A DNA stretch of 33,681 bases from Candidatus Bathyarchaeota archaeon. GTDB taxonomy: Archaea; Thermoproteota; CALKCG01; B24; DRYS01. The notes below the pieces were generated by a model that saw only the letters and a list, made by a program, of their open reading frames with translations, did no database searches and was not told where the DNA came from. Of this stretch, positions 16,580 through 25,313 are shown piece by piece. How positions within the stretch are numbered: position 1 is the first letter of the stretch; the number at the start of each line of letters is the position of its first letter. The stretch lies in assembly GCA_018396535.1 (NCBI GenBank), contig JAGTQC010000010.1:1-33681 (forward strand), in the 5' to 3' direction. The position numbers and the translations under genes were made by a program.

Positions 16580-17160
16580 ATATTATACATATACATACAC
16601 CTATACGTAGTGTAGACGATCTAAGAATCGGTGATCAAGTATATGTATCAGGCTTAGTAGCTATCCTTAGAGATCAAGCTCAGAAAAGATTCATCGAGTA
16701 TAAGATTAAGGGATTGACGACGCCTAACATAGAGAATCTACCAGTATTCCACTGTGGACCGATAGCCTATATGGATGGGGGGAGATGGATTATAAAATCG
16801 ATAGGCCCCACTACTAGTGCTAGAATGGAAAGAGATCTGCCAGTATTCCTCAAGTTATCTGGTGTTAGGATGGTTATAGGTAAAGGTGGGGTATCACGGA
16901 GTACAGCAAGCGATATGGTTAAAATAGGTGTTGTATACTGCGCCTACCCAGGCGGAGCATCAGCCTTCCTCGTTAAAACACTTAAGAAGGTAGTAGATGT
17001 CTACTGGCTCGACCTAGGTATACCTGAAGCTCTATGGATAGTAGAATTCGAGAATCTAGGTCCTCTAACAGTAGCTATAGATATCTATGGCGGAAACATA
17101 TATTCTCAAGTAGAGGATAACGTAGAAAGAAATCTAGATAGGATTCTGGGTGGGCGGTAG
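16576..17160 (+). CDS. fumB: Class I fumarate hydratase, beta (C-terminal) subunit
   Basis: A 194-residue beta subunit, partner of the gene just upstream with which it overlaps by 4 bases. The GPTTSARMERDLPVFL block and GKGGVS are typical of the FumB half that completes the active site. The last four or so codons (ILGGR and stop) coincide with the 3' end of the convergent SRP RNA gene, so the protein's end is constrained by the RNA helix or the reverse. Fumarase here would belong to the citrate cycle or a carbon-fixation branch. Confidence 0.92.
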   Translation: MNIIHIHTPIRSVDDLRIGDQVYVSGLVAILRDQAQKRFIEYKIKGLTTPNIENLPVFHCGPIAYMDGGRWIIKSIGPTTSARMERDLPVFLKLSGVRMVIGKGGVSRSTASDMVKIGVVYCAYPGGASAFLVKTLKKVVDVYWLDLGIPEALWIVEFENLGPLTVAIDIYGGNIYSQVEDNVERNLDRILGGR

Positions 17161-17476
17161 CATCCCTGAGGGTGGATGCCCTCACCGTCTAGAGGTATTA
17201 GGCTCGGTATAGGCTCCGTATCCTGTAAACACCGGTATGTCAGCCTTAGGGCCGCTCCGTTCCCGGCCTAACCCGGTTCGGCTGTAATGGAGGTAGCCTC
17301 CCTCCTTCGAGGGAAGCCCCTCCTCCACCCGGTCCTACAGGGCGGAGCTTCATCTACCTACACCTAACCCTTCTAGACGGATTGGAGCACCGCCCCTCTA
17401 GGTTAGCGGGCCCCTGCATAAGCCCGTTTCAGGTGGTAGGGGAGGGCTAGCCCCCCAGCCCTCCTACCGCCCACCC
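17148..17476 (-). ncRNA. ffs: Signal recognition particle RNA (7S, archaeal type)
   Basis: A G+C-rich stretch of about 329 bases that folds as archaeal SRP RNA on the minus strand. The ends pair (helix 1: 17469-17476 with 17148-17155). A strong hairpin (17457-17468 with 17435-17448) is followed by TGAAA at the conserved UGUAA turn and a CGGGC/GCCCG hairpin (17422-17426 with 17407-17411): the Alu domain. Helix 5 pairs 17395-17401 with 17189-17195 and, further in, 17336-17341 with 17222-17227 and 17329-17333 with 17231-17235. The S domain has a helix 6 GAAG (GNAR) loop at 17305-17308, the SRP19 site, and a helix 8 GGAA loop at 17260-17263 flanked by AGG and AGCGG, close to the consensus CAGG/AGCAG. 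Exact ends are by pairing only. Confidence 0.88.
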
Positions 17477-17499
17477 GTGAGATTTTCTTAAAAGCTTCT

Positions 17500-17508
17500 G
17501 GATATAAG
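17500..17508 (-). promoter_or_regulatory. TATA box for SRP RNA
   Basis: Minus-strand CTTATATCC centred 28 bases before the predicted 5' end at 17476. A CTTTTAAG at 17487-17494 is too close to be the TATA box. Confidence 0.6.
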
Positions 17509-17531
17509 AGTTAATGCATATAGAGTTTATG

Positions 17532-17539
17532 TTTAAATA
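17532..17539 (+). promoter_or_regulatory. TATA box for the corrinoid protein gene
   Basis: TTTAAATA about 40 bases before the ATG at 17575; the RNA would begin near 17562, leaving a short leader with GGTG (17564-17567). Confidence 0.5.
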
Positions 17540-17574
17540 CGTGTATGTCTATGTGATAATAGTTCGGTGTCTCT

Positions 17575-18237
17575 ATGTCATCTAAACGCGAGGAGATTCT
17601 AGCTAGACTTCGCGATTGTATAGTGAACTTCGATATAGATGGTATAAAGGATGCTGCTAGAGAAGCTATAGAAGCTGGTATACCTGCTTATGAGGCTATA
17701 ATGGAGGGTATGGCTAAGGGTATGGATATAGTAGGTAGAAAGTATGAGGAGGGTGAGTACTTCCTAGCAGAATTGATTATGGCTGGTGAAACTATGAAGG
17801 AGGGGATGAAGATTCTAGAACCATATCTTAAAGCTGGGGATATACCTAAACTCGGTAGAGTTGTTATAGGAACGGTAGAGGGTGATCTACATGATATAGG
17901 TAAGAATATAGTTGTGACGCTTCTCTCAGCTTCAGGGTTCGATGTTATAGATCTAGGTGTAGATGTAACAGCTGATAAATTCGTAGAAGCTGTAAAGCAG
18001 TATAAGCCAGATATAGTCGGTATGTCTGCATTATTAACGACCACTATGGTTAATATGAAGAAGGTTATCGAAGCTTTAAAGGAAGCTGGACTTAGAGATA
18101 GTGTTAAGATAATAGTAGGAGGAGCACCTCTAACAGAAGAGTTTGCTAAAGAGATAGGCGCAGACGGATACGCACCTGACGCTGTCCTAGGTGTAGAGAT
18201 ATGTAAGAAGTGGGCTAGCACTGCGCGTAAAAAGTGA
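17575..18237 (+). CDS. Corrinoid (B12-binding) protein of the MtbC/MtmC type
   Basis: A 220-residue methyltransferase corrinoid protein, which carries a methyl group on cobalamin between methyl donors and acceptors. The N-terminal helical cap domain (about 1-90, with MAKGMDIVGRKYEEGEYFLAEL) is followed by the B12 domain whose cofactor-ligand motif is D104-L-H106-D-I-G109 (EGDLHDIGKN), with H106 as lower ligand. GVDV and VGMSALLTTTM follow as usual. No MttB/MtbB/MtmB methyltransferase is adjacent. The window does hold two URO-D-fold proteins, at 0.3 and 32.2 kb, which could act with it, but nothing in the context proves that. Methanogenesis cannot be inferred from this gene alone. Confidence 0.92.
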   Translation: MSSKREEILARLRDCIVNFDIDGIKDAAREAIEAGIPAYEAIMEGMAKGMDIVGRKYEEGEYFLAELIMAGETMKEGMKILEPYLKAGDIPKLGRVVIGTVEGDLHDIGKNIVVTLLSASGFDVIDLGVDVTADKFVEAVKQYKPDIVGMSALLTTTMVNMKKVIEALKEAGLRDSVKIIVGGAPLTEEFAKEIGADGYAPDAVLGVEICKKWASTARKK

Positions 18238-18299
18238 GTTTAGGAGGCTTCATTTAAATAGCCACCATATATCTTGCCTCAATTATAAGGGTTGAGCTG

Positions 18300-19658
18300 A
18301 TGGTTTTATTCACTATATCAGGGGTTAGAGGAGTATACGGATGCGATTTAACGTTAGAACTATGTACCGATATAGCCCTAGCCTATGGTAGTCTCCTACC
18401 CCCAGGTTCTACTATAGCTTTAGGAAGGGATAGCAGACCTACAGGGGCAGCTATATCTAATTGTGTAGCTTCAGCATTAGCTTCGACAGGATGTAATGTA
18501 ATCGATCTAGGTATGACCACCACCCCTTCGACAGCTTATATTACTAGGGTATTGAAGCTTGATGGAGCTATAATAGTTTCAGCATCTCATAATCCTCCTG
18601 AATGGAATGCTTTGAAATTTCTAGGATCACGTGGTATACCGTTGAATCAAAGAGCAGTCATAAACCTATACGAGAATGTATCTAATCGTAGGTTTAGGTG
18701 TATGGAACCTCTATCTATCGGACATATAAGGATGGCGGATTTAGAGGATTTATACTTACGCGGACTACTAGATCTAGTAGATAGGAATGTTATAGCTGGT
18801 AGAGGCTTGAAGACTGTTCTAGATGGGGGTGGAGGAGCTGGTGGGATTCTATCAGCTAGAGCTTTATCAGCTGTAGGCTGTAAAACCTTAACTATATCAT
18901 CTATAGGCGGCTTCTATCCTAGAGGTATAGAGCCTACACCTGAGAATCTAGAAAGGACGGCTAGCTTTATAAGAGAGGTTGGAGCGGATGTAGGGTTTGC
19001 ATACGATTGTGACGCTGATAGAGTTACGTTGATAACAGATGAAGGTGAAATTCTCCGAGAGGATTATACGTTAGCTTTAACGATCATGCATATTCTATCT
19101 AAGAGGAGGATAGATACCATAGTTGTGAATGTAGCTACATCTATGGCTATCGATGATATCGCTTCAAACTACGGCGTTAAGGTTCTAAGAGTAGCTGTCG
19201 GTGAAGCTAACGTAGTCGAAGCTATGCTTAAGATAGGAGCTGAAGTAGGAGGGGAGGGGAGTTGTGGTGGTGTTATACTATCATGGTTTAATATGGTTAG
19301 GGATGGGTTAGCATCGACTATGAACATCGTGGAGATGATAGCTTCAAGAAGGGAGGCTCTCTCAGATATAGTTAGAGATATCTCCAGATACTACCTATCT
19401 AGAGATAGGGTGGATTGTCCTAGAGAAATCACTGGCAAAGTTATGGATGAATTTAAGAGAATGGTTGAAGGTATGGATGTAGACTATATTGATGGTGTTA
19501 GAATAAAGTTTAAGGATGGATGGATCCTGGTTAGGCCGAGTGGGACAGAGCCTATAATAAGAGTAATGTGTGAATCTAGATCTAAGCTCGAAGCTGAACG
19601 TTTATGTAGAGATTATTCAGATAAAATTAGACGATTAGTTAGAGAGATCATATCATAG
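18300..19658 (+). CDS. Phosphohexomutase (phosphoglucosamine/phosphomannomutase family)
   Basis: A 452-residue alpha-D-phosphohexomutase that moves phosphate between C6 and C1 of hexoses for nucleotide-sugar synthesis. The phosphoserine loop is SASHNPPEWN (S96), the metal loop DCDADR (D236, D238, D240), the sugar loop GGEGSCGG and the phosphate-binding loop RPSGTEPIIRV. Four-domain length is normal. Archaeal GlmM and PMM/PGM cannot be separated by eye; GlmM-like is plausible. TATA-like TTTAAATA at 18254-18261 and the GGTTGAG ahead of ATG 18300 support the start. The glycosyltransferases of this window are potential users of its products. Confidence 0.9.
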   Translation: MVLFTISGVRGVYGCDLTLELCTDIALAYGSLLPPGSTIALGRDSRPTGAAISNCVASALASTGCNVIDLGMTTTPSTAYITRVLKLDGAIIVSASHNPPEWNALKFLGSRGIPLNQRAVINLYENVSNRRFRCMEPLSIGHIRMADLEDLYLRGLLDLVDRNVIAGRGLKTVLDGGGGAGGILSARALSAVGCKTLTISSIGGFYPRGIEPTPENLERTASFIREVGADVGFAYDCDADRVTLITDEGEILREDYTLALTIMHILSKRRIDTIVVNVATSMAIDDIASNYGVKVLRVAVGEANVVEAMLKIGAEVGGEGSCGGVILSWFNMVRDGLASTMNIVEMIASRREALSDIVRDISRYYLSRDRVDCPREITGKVMDEFKRMVEGMDVDYIDGVRIKFKDGWILVRPSGTEPIIRVMCESRSKLEAERLCRDYSDKIRRLVREIIS

Positions 19659-19688
19659 ACCTATCCATGTTGAATTTGGAGGTGGAGT

Positions 19689-20639
19689 ATGAAAGAGGTA
19701 GATCAGGATAGGATAGCAGCTATAGTAGAGGAAGTTGGTAGAAGTGTAGTAGGTGTAGGAAGTGTTAGGCTAATCTACGATATGCTACTTCATCCCTACC
19801 CTGTTAAAGGCTTCGGATCAGGTATAATCATATCTAGGGATGGGTATATAGCTACGAATAATCATGTGATAGCTGGTGGTGAGAGGATCGAAGTTTTAAT
19901 GCCTGACGGTGATATACTTGAAGCTAGGATAATCGGATCTGATCCTTTGCTAGATATAGCTGTATTAAAGGTTGAAGCAGACAATTTGAATCCTATTAGA
20001 TGGGGTGATCCGAGTAGGCTTAGAGTTGGATACATAGTGTTAGCTATAGGCAGATCTCTAGGTCTTCCAGGTGAGCCTACGGTAACGCTAGGTATAGTGA
20101 GCGCTCTACATAGGAATATAAGTTCAGAGTATATATCGCTTCAAGATCTCATACAAACTGATGCTGCTATAAACCCCGGTAATAGTGGTGGACCGCTTGT
20201 AGATCTAGATGGAGAAGTTGTAGGTATGAATACGGCTATAATACCGTTCGCTCAAGGTATAGGTTTTGCTATACCTTCTGATAGGGTTAGGATGGCTGCT
20301 GAAGAGATAATAGCATATGGTAGGGTTAGGAGGGGATGGCTTGGTATAGTAGGTGTAACCTTGGATAGACGTATAGCTAGATACTACGGTGTAAAAATCG
20401 ATAGAGGAGTGCTAGTAGTTAAGGTTAGTCATGGAAGCCCAGCTTATAGAGCTGGTATAAAGGAGGGTGATGTGATAGTGAGTATAGGAGGATATAGGAT
20501 CGAGAATCTAGAGGAATTCCTAGCTCAACTCTACAAATATAGAGTAGGTGATCGAGTAGAGATAGATGTTGTGAGAGATGGTAATATACTTAAGTTCGAG
20601 TTAACATTGGTTCATCCGCCTAGACTGAGGGTTGAATAG
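19689..20639 (+). CDS. HtrA/DegP-like serine protease with one PDZ domain
   Basis: A 316-residue trypsin-fold protease with catalytic triad H59 (TNNHVIAGG), D89 (LLDIAVLKV) and S166 (NPGNSGGPL), followed by one PDZ domain at about 217-305 (GVLVVKVSHGSPAYRAGIKEGDVI). No signal peptide or membrane segment is present at the N-terminus (MKEVDQDRIAA), so it appears cytoplasmic, unlike bacterial periplasmic DegP. A near-perfect ribosome site GGAGGTGG lies just before the ATG. It is followed after 2 bases by the FtsX-like permease gene, so the two are probably co-expressed. Confidence 0.93.
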   Translation: MKEVDQDRIAAIVEEVGRSVVGVGSVRLIYDMLLHPYPVKGFGSGIIISRDGYIATNNHVIAGGERIEVLMPDGDILEARIIGSDPLLDIAVLKVEADNLNPIRWGDPSRLRVGYIVLAIGRSLGLPGEPTVTLGIVSALHRNISSEYISLQDLIQTDAAINPGNSGGPLVDLDGEVVGMNTAIIPFAQGIGFAIPSDRVRMAAEEIIAYGRVRRGWLGIVGVTLDRRIARYYGVKIDRGVLVVKVSHGSPAYRAGIKEGDVIVSIGGYRIENLEEFLAQLYKYRVGDRVEIDVVRDGNILKFELTLVHPPRLRVE

Positions 20640-20641
20640 GT

Positions 20642-23600
20642 ATGTGTAGAGCTAGGATGATACTACTTACATTGATAACAATCTTAACCATAGCTTCCTC
20701 ATTCACGGTTAACCCTATATGCTTACAACAGAGTAGTATAAGAATAGCTGGCAGGGTTTTAGACTCTGGAAACTCCCCTATAGCTAATTCTACTATTATA
20801 GCTTTGGATTTCTCATCATTTAGGAGGTATTATACATATAGTGATGAATATGGATACTACGAACTCATACTACCAGCTGAGAATCCTCTAGGCGCTCCAC
20901 CCGAATACATATTGTATGCTATCCACATAGATCCAGTAACAGGTTTACCAGACTATACTATAGGGATTTACCCTCAGAATCCATACGATCATAAATCTAG
21001 AGTTAAATATAGCTCAGATATAGATTTCAAGCTCTACTCTGCAGCTATAATAATGGTAGAGGGTAGTCCATGGTATATTGAATTCTTAGAGGAGCCGCTA
21101 TACTATACGGTAGAATTGATAGATCCATCGACGTTCAAAGCTATAAACCTAGCTAATACGATAGTCATCTATGGTAAACCACCATACGCCTATAGTGATA
21201 AACCTGACATTAGATTCCTCTTAGGATATACTATCGATCCTAGTATAGTCGTTCTACCTGCAGGTATGGATGTAATACTTAGAATAGAAGCCGGCTTCCG
21301 TAGGGAGATGAGGTTTAAGATCATAGATCATATTTATAGATTCATGGGTGAATACCCATTCAACCTACCTCCAGGTAGCATTACCTCGATAAACCTGGAT
21401 GAAGTATTTATGAGGTTCAATATAGATTATCTCAAAAGCGAGGCTGTAAGAATCCACGGTAAACTTGTAGAAGCTATGGAGGATGGATTCTTCGTAGGAG
21501 GTGAGTTACATGATCTCAATAAAGCTCTAGAAATCGTTAGAGAAGCGGAGGATAGGCTTAAAACTATAACCAGCTACGATGAATTAAGGAACATAAGGTT
21601 TAACTTCATCGAGCCGGCATACTACATGGTTAGGAGTATCGAGAATAGGATAAGCTACATGTATATAACAGCTGAAGCACAATATATATTCTTCCCATGG
21701 GTTCTATCACTATTCTCTCTAATATTCTCATTCTTCCTCTTCGATGAAGATAGACCTAAGATTATATGGTCTATCGCTATCTACGCTATCCTTATACTAT
21801 TCTTTTTAGCTGTCTATCCTACAGCTTACAAGATATTATCGAAGAATGCTATACTAGAGATACTAGATCTGATACGTTTAGAGGTATCTAACACATGGCT
21901 GCTAACTCTAAGCTCTATGATATCCTTCATTATTCTATCGCTTATATTCCTATACGCTCCTAGAAAGCAGTTTGGTGTAGAGATCACTGGTAAAGCATCT
22001 GTTAGAGAAATCTTCTCGGCTATAGCTTCGATAGCTAAGAGGAATGTTAAGAGAAGGAAGATTAGAGGATTCTTCTCTATAATAACAGTAGCTATACTCG
22101 TCTTCAGCTTCACAACGTTGACATCTATAGCTTGGGTTTATGGTCTTACGACAATCGATGTTAGGCCTCCAGCTAAATCTATGGAAGGCATACTGGTAAG
22201 GAAAACCCCAGTAAACCTTGAATCACCAATTCTCACGACGCATATGATGACACGATCAGAAGTCGAAGGTATAGTAGATATCGTAGGAGGTAGGGTAGCT
22301 ATTAAAGCTCAGAATATACCTCTAAGCACTCCTTTATTCATCGTTAAGACTAGGTATAGCGAAGCGGAGATATATGGGGTTATAGGACTGGATCTAGATG
22401 ATAAAGCTACAGATATAGGTTCATACATAGCAAAGCGGATGATAGTTTTAGATACTAACGATACCATATTAGTTCCAGAATCCCTAGCTAGAAAGCTTGG
22501 TATAGATATCGGAGACTCGATCGACTTATACCTGATTAGAGCAGCTGAAGCAGTCCATATGGGTAGGTATATAGTCGTAGCTATCGTTAGAGATGATTAT
22601 TTCAGAGCTAGCGATATCGATGGCTCTAGGATAGTACCGTTAAGATTGAGAGGAGGTGAACTTAAACCTCTCGAACCTGAAGAAGTTTTAATCCTAACCT
22701 CTAAAAGAGCTCTAGATATAGATCCTGAAAGGATACATGTAGCTAGGATATACATCGATATACCCGTTGATGACCGTAGAGTTCAGGATGCTATTAGAGT
22801 CCTAGCTATGAAGGGTTATATCATATTCCAGTTCCATGCGGGTAGAGCTAAAGCTACGTATATAGATATGGTTCTAGAAGTTAGAGGTATAGTAGAGTTT
22901 CTGGTACCATTCACACTAGTACTACTGAATACTTTATCCGTATTCGTACAGATAGCTTATGAGAGGGAGAGGGAGCTCAAAATCCTAGCAACCTTAGGGT
23001 TGACACCTGGGCATATAGCTGCTCTATTCATACTGGAATCTATGGTCATAGGTGCCGTAGGTGGGGGTATAGGTTATCTATCAGGTTTGGGAGCGTATAA
23101 GCTGATAGCGCTTCTAGGTGAGCAATGGCAGATAGGTGTTAGGGAGAAGCTTGAATGGTATTGGAGTATTATAGGTTTAGCCGTAGCATTATCTGTAACA
23201 TTTCTATCTGCTGTTAAATCTGCTTTTGAAGCTGCAGCTAAGGTTACACCATCTATGGTTAGGAGGGTTAAGCTTAAACCTGAGGAGAGGGTTGAGAGGG
23301 AGAAAGCTATACTTAAAGCATATGAGGAACATAGCTTCATAATGCCTGTTAAAGTTAGGTCTAATGAATTAGTATTCTTCGAAGGATACATATTGGATAC
23401 ACTTAAATCCATGAAATCTCTATTCATGGAGAGTGTATCAGATATCAGAGTGTATAAGGAGGAACCGAGGATCGAGGATCAACCTATACCTGAGGAGAAT
23501 ATAGAATTCAAGTATAGGTTTACGGAGAGGACTGAAACTTATGAGGTAATATGTAGGTTAAGTCTACTCTATAGGAAGGATTCCAGGGATTACAGTGTAA

Positions 23601-23725
23601 TATTGAAGTGTAAACCAGCATATCCAGGTATGCCGTACTATACGTTAGAATATGCCGCTAGAACAGTTAGAAGGATAATACTTGAGTGGGTTAGAGTAAA
23701 GGATAGAATCATAGGGCCGATCTAG
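20642..23725 (+). CDS. Large FtsX/MacB-type permease with N-terminal carboxypeptidase-regulatory-like domain
   Basis: A 1027-residue membrane protein. After a signal segment (about 6-21) comes a carboxypeptidase-regulatory-like beta domain (about 34-80, IAGRVLDSGNSPIANSTIIAL), a long extracellular helical and beta region, three membrane spans at about 350-368, 374-393 and 419-437, a span at about 477-500, a MacB-like outer domain (about 512-735), and three spans at 750-771, 792-818 and 840-860. The junction ERERELKILATLGLTPGHI is the FtsX-family hallmark. The C-terminal 160 residues are soluble. No ATPase gene is adjacent. Likely a mechanotransmission-type or export ABC permease acting on surface substrates; the substrate is unknown. 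M1 or M6 may be the start. Confidence 0.85.
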   Translation: MCRARMILLTLITILTIASSFTVNPICLQQSSIRIAGRVLDSGNSPIANSTIIALDFSSFRRYYTYSDEYGYYELILPAENPLGAPPEYILYAIHIDPVTGLPDYTIGIYPQNPYDHKSRVKYSSDIDFKLYSAAIIMVEGSPWYIEFLEEPLYYTVELIDPSTFKAINLANTIVIYGKPPYAYSDKPDIRFLLGYTIDPSIVVLPAGMDVILRIEAGFRREMRFKIIDHIYRFMGEYPFNLPPGSITSINLDEVFMRFNIDYLKSEAVRIHGKLVEAMEDGFFVGGELHDLNKALEIVREAEDRLKTITSYDELRNIRFNFIEPAYYMVRSIENRISYMYITAEAQYIFFPWVLSLFSLIFSFFLFDEDRPKIIWSIAIYAILILFFLAVYPTAYKILSKNAILEILDLIRLEVSNTWLLTLSSMISFIILSLIFLYAPRKQFGVEITGKASVREIFSAIASIAKRNVKRRKIRGFFSIITVAILVFSFTTLTSIAWVYGLTTIDVRPPAKSMEGILVRKTPVNLESPILTTHMMTRSEVEGIVDIVGGRVAIKAQNIPLSTPLFIVKTRYSEAEIYGVIGLDLDDKATDIGSYIAKRMIVLDTNDTILVPESLARKLGIDIGDSIDLYLIRAAEAVHMGRYIVVAIVRDDYFRASDIDGSRIVPLRLRGGELKPLEPEEVLILTSKRALDIDPERIHVARIYIDIPVDDRRVQDAIRVLAMKGYIIFQFHAGRAKATYIDMVLEVRGIVEFLVPFTLVLLNTLSVFVQIAYERERELKILATLGLTPGHIAALFILESMVIGAVGGGIGYLSGLGAYKLIALLGEQWQIGVREKLEWYWSIIGLAVALSVTFLSAVKSAFEAAAKVTPSMVRRVKLKPEERVEREKAILKAYEEHSFIMPVKVRSNELVFFEGYILDTLKSMKSLFMESVSDIRVYKEEPRIEDQPIPEENIEFKYRFTERTETYEVICRLSLLYRKDSRDYSVILKCKPAYPGMPYYTLEYAARTVRRIILEWVRVKDRIIGPI

Positions 23726-23727
23726 AC

Positions 23728-25266
23728 TTGAAGATAACTAGGAAGGTTATCGTAGCGATAAGTATGCTTTTAATCTCCATAGCGTTACGATTATACCTTA
23801 TAGATGAAACTAGTATAATGCCTGATGAACCTATATACGTCGAGGCTGGTAGGAGATATGTAGACGGATTTGGAAGGATGGATTTTAGATACGATATTTG
23901 GAGCTATAATGCTGAACATCCACCAATAGCTAAATTACTCATAGGCTTAACCCAATTATCTTTTTGTCATATACTCGGAGGAGATACGCATGCATTATAC
24001 CTTTCGTCTAGGATATCCTCAGTAATAGCAGGATCACTCATACCGTTATCAATCTATCTCCTAGGATCACCTATCTATGGTGAACTCACATGTTTAATAG
24101 CGGGTTTAGCGATAGCTTTATCCCCATGGATGATCTACCATTCGACTTTAGCTACACTAGATATATTTGCATCACTTTTCACAACTATAAGCTTCCTAAC
24201 GTTATACTATGTTAAACCTGATAATAAGATGTATATTCTACTAGGCATATTCTCTGGTTTAGCTATAGGATCAAAGGGGACGGCGATAATATGTATAATA
24301 GGTATTCTACTATACTTGATTCTAAACTATATATTTGGAGGCGAGCGTAGAAATTTAGGCAAACTACTTGTTAGATTATTAGCATCTATCTTTATCGCCA
24401 TCTTGACTTTCATAGTTACATGGCCATGGTTATGGCCCAATCCTTTAGAAAGAGGGTTATGGGTTTTAGAATTCCATGCATCGCATATGGCTAGAGGTCA
24501 TACTACATTCTATGCTGGTAACGTATATACACACGTACCCCCATGGGTGCCTATCTATATAATCTACGTTAAGAATCCGTTGGTTACTACTATATCCGTA
24601 ATCCTATTTGTAGGCTACATAGCTAAAGCTTTGATTAAACGTAAGCATAACAGAGGGGATTTACTTATAGCTTCATGGTTACTTGGAGGTATAGCTACAT
24701 ACTCATCGTTCTCGATCATACTAGGTGACCATTATATACTACCGCTAGCACCAGCCATATACATATCCAATATATACGCAGCAACTACGATTACCAAATG
24801 TAAGAAAACCATATACAGAAATCTAGGCTTAATCATCATAGCATCTACTATAGCTAGCCTAGGATCCGGATTGTATAGGTATAGAGAGGCACCGGGAGCC
24901 TATGTAAACGAGGTTATAGCTAGAGGCGATGAAGCTATAATAATGATAGATACAGGCTACGAAGATATCGCAGACTATATGAGTAAACTATCATCTATTA
25001 ACGAGTATGTAGTTGTAGCAACACCATACTATCCCAATATCCTTGAAATAGATTTTAGACGTAAAGGTTTAGATAGAGTATTAGTCATCGATATGAGTTC
25101 GATAGGATATGCAGATTATGCTGTTGTACCAGTACTCTATGCTCGTAGATATGGTATACCTAAAGCGATTTTAGATAGGTTTCATCTAATCTATACTATT
25201 ACGTCCGGTAATACCATATTAGCATATATCTTTGAAGCTAATAAGACTATGGATAAATATATGTAA
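23728..25266 (+). CDS. PMT/ArnT-family membrane glycosyltransferase (GT39-like)
   Basis: A 512-residue multi-span GT-C glycosyltransferase, using a lipid-linked sugar to modify proteins or lipids on the outer face of the membrane. It starts TTG 2 bases after the permease stop. A membrane segment at 7-25 is followed by the first-loop acidic motif D33-E34 (MPDEPIYVEAGRRYVDG) and NAEHPPIAKLLIGL, both typical of the PMT/ArnT group. About ten further hydrophobic segments follow, then a soluble C-terminal domain from about residue 390. It forms the end of the HtrA-permease-glycosyltransferase operon. Acceptor unknown. Confidence 0.85.
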   Translation: MKITRKVIVAISMLLISIALRLYLIDETSIMPDEPIYVEAGRRYVDGFGRMDFRYDIWSYNAEHPPIAKLLIGLTQLSFCHILGGDTHALYLSSRISSVIAGSLIPLSIYLLGSPIYGELTCLIAGLAIALSPWMIYHSTLATLDIFASLFTTISFLTLYYVKPDNKMYILLGIFSGLAIGSKGTAIICIIGILLYLILNYIFGGERRNLGKLLVRLLASIFIAILTFIVTWPWLWPNPLERGLWVLEFHASHMARGHTTFYAGNVYTHVPPWVPIYIIYVKNPLVTTISVILFVGYIAKALIKRKHNRGDLLIASWLLGGIATYSSFSIILGDHYILPLAPAIYISNIYAATTITKCKKTIYRNLGLIIIASTIASLGSGLYRYREAPGAYVNEVIARGDEAIIMIDTGYEDIADYMSKLSSINEYVVVATPYYPNILEIDFRRKGLDRVLVIDMSSIGYADYAVVPVLYARRYGIPKAILDRFHLIYTITSGNTILAYIFEANKTMDKYM

Positions 25267-25301
25267 ACCGTTATTAAGATCTAGCGTGATACTATGTATA
25301 T

Positions 25302-25307
25302 GGTGAT
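25302..25307 (+). promoter_or_regulatory. Ribosome site GGTGAT that points to a CTG start
   Basis: GGTGAT, a perfect part of the archaeal anti-16S consensus (GGAGGTGAT), sits 6 bases before CTG at 25314. There is no ATG, GTG or TTG in this frame between the TGA at 25287 and codon 25479, so this site decides the start of the next gene. A TATA-like TTATTAAG lies at 25271-25278. Confidence 0.6.
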
Positions 25308-25313
25308 TTAGCT

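Noticed and set aside
17161..17340. SRP RNA on the plus strand, suggested by CCTGTAAACACCGG resembling the UGUAA Alu motif
   Set aside because: The plus strand offers no helix 8 with a GGAA loop and no GNAR loop; both appear on the minus strand, where long-range helix 5 pairing also works.
17148..17476. RNase P RNA, suggested by GAAACGGGCTTATG on the minus strand, similar to the CR-V element
   Set aside because: The motif lies near the 5' end of the RNA, whereas CR-V is near the 3' end; no CR-I or CR-IV partner is found on the same strand, and the whole region folds as SRP RNA with GNAR and GGAA loops in the right places.
17487..17494. CTTTTAAG as the SRP RNA TATA box
   Set aside because: It is centred only about 14 bases from the predicted 5' end; CTTATATCC at 17500-17508 has the proper spacing of 28.
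17688..18221. Long minus-strand open frame opposite the corrinoid protein gene
   Set aside because: It is the antisense of a clear B12-binding protein and its product has no family resemblance; codon bias explains the absence of stops.
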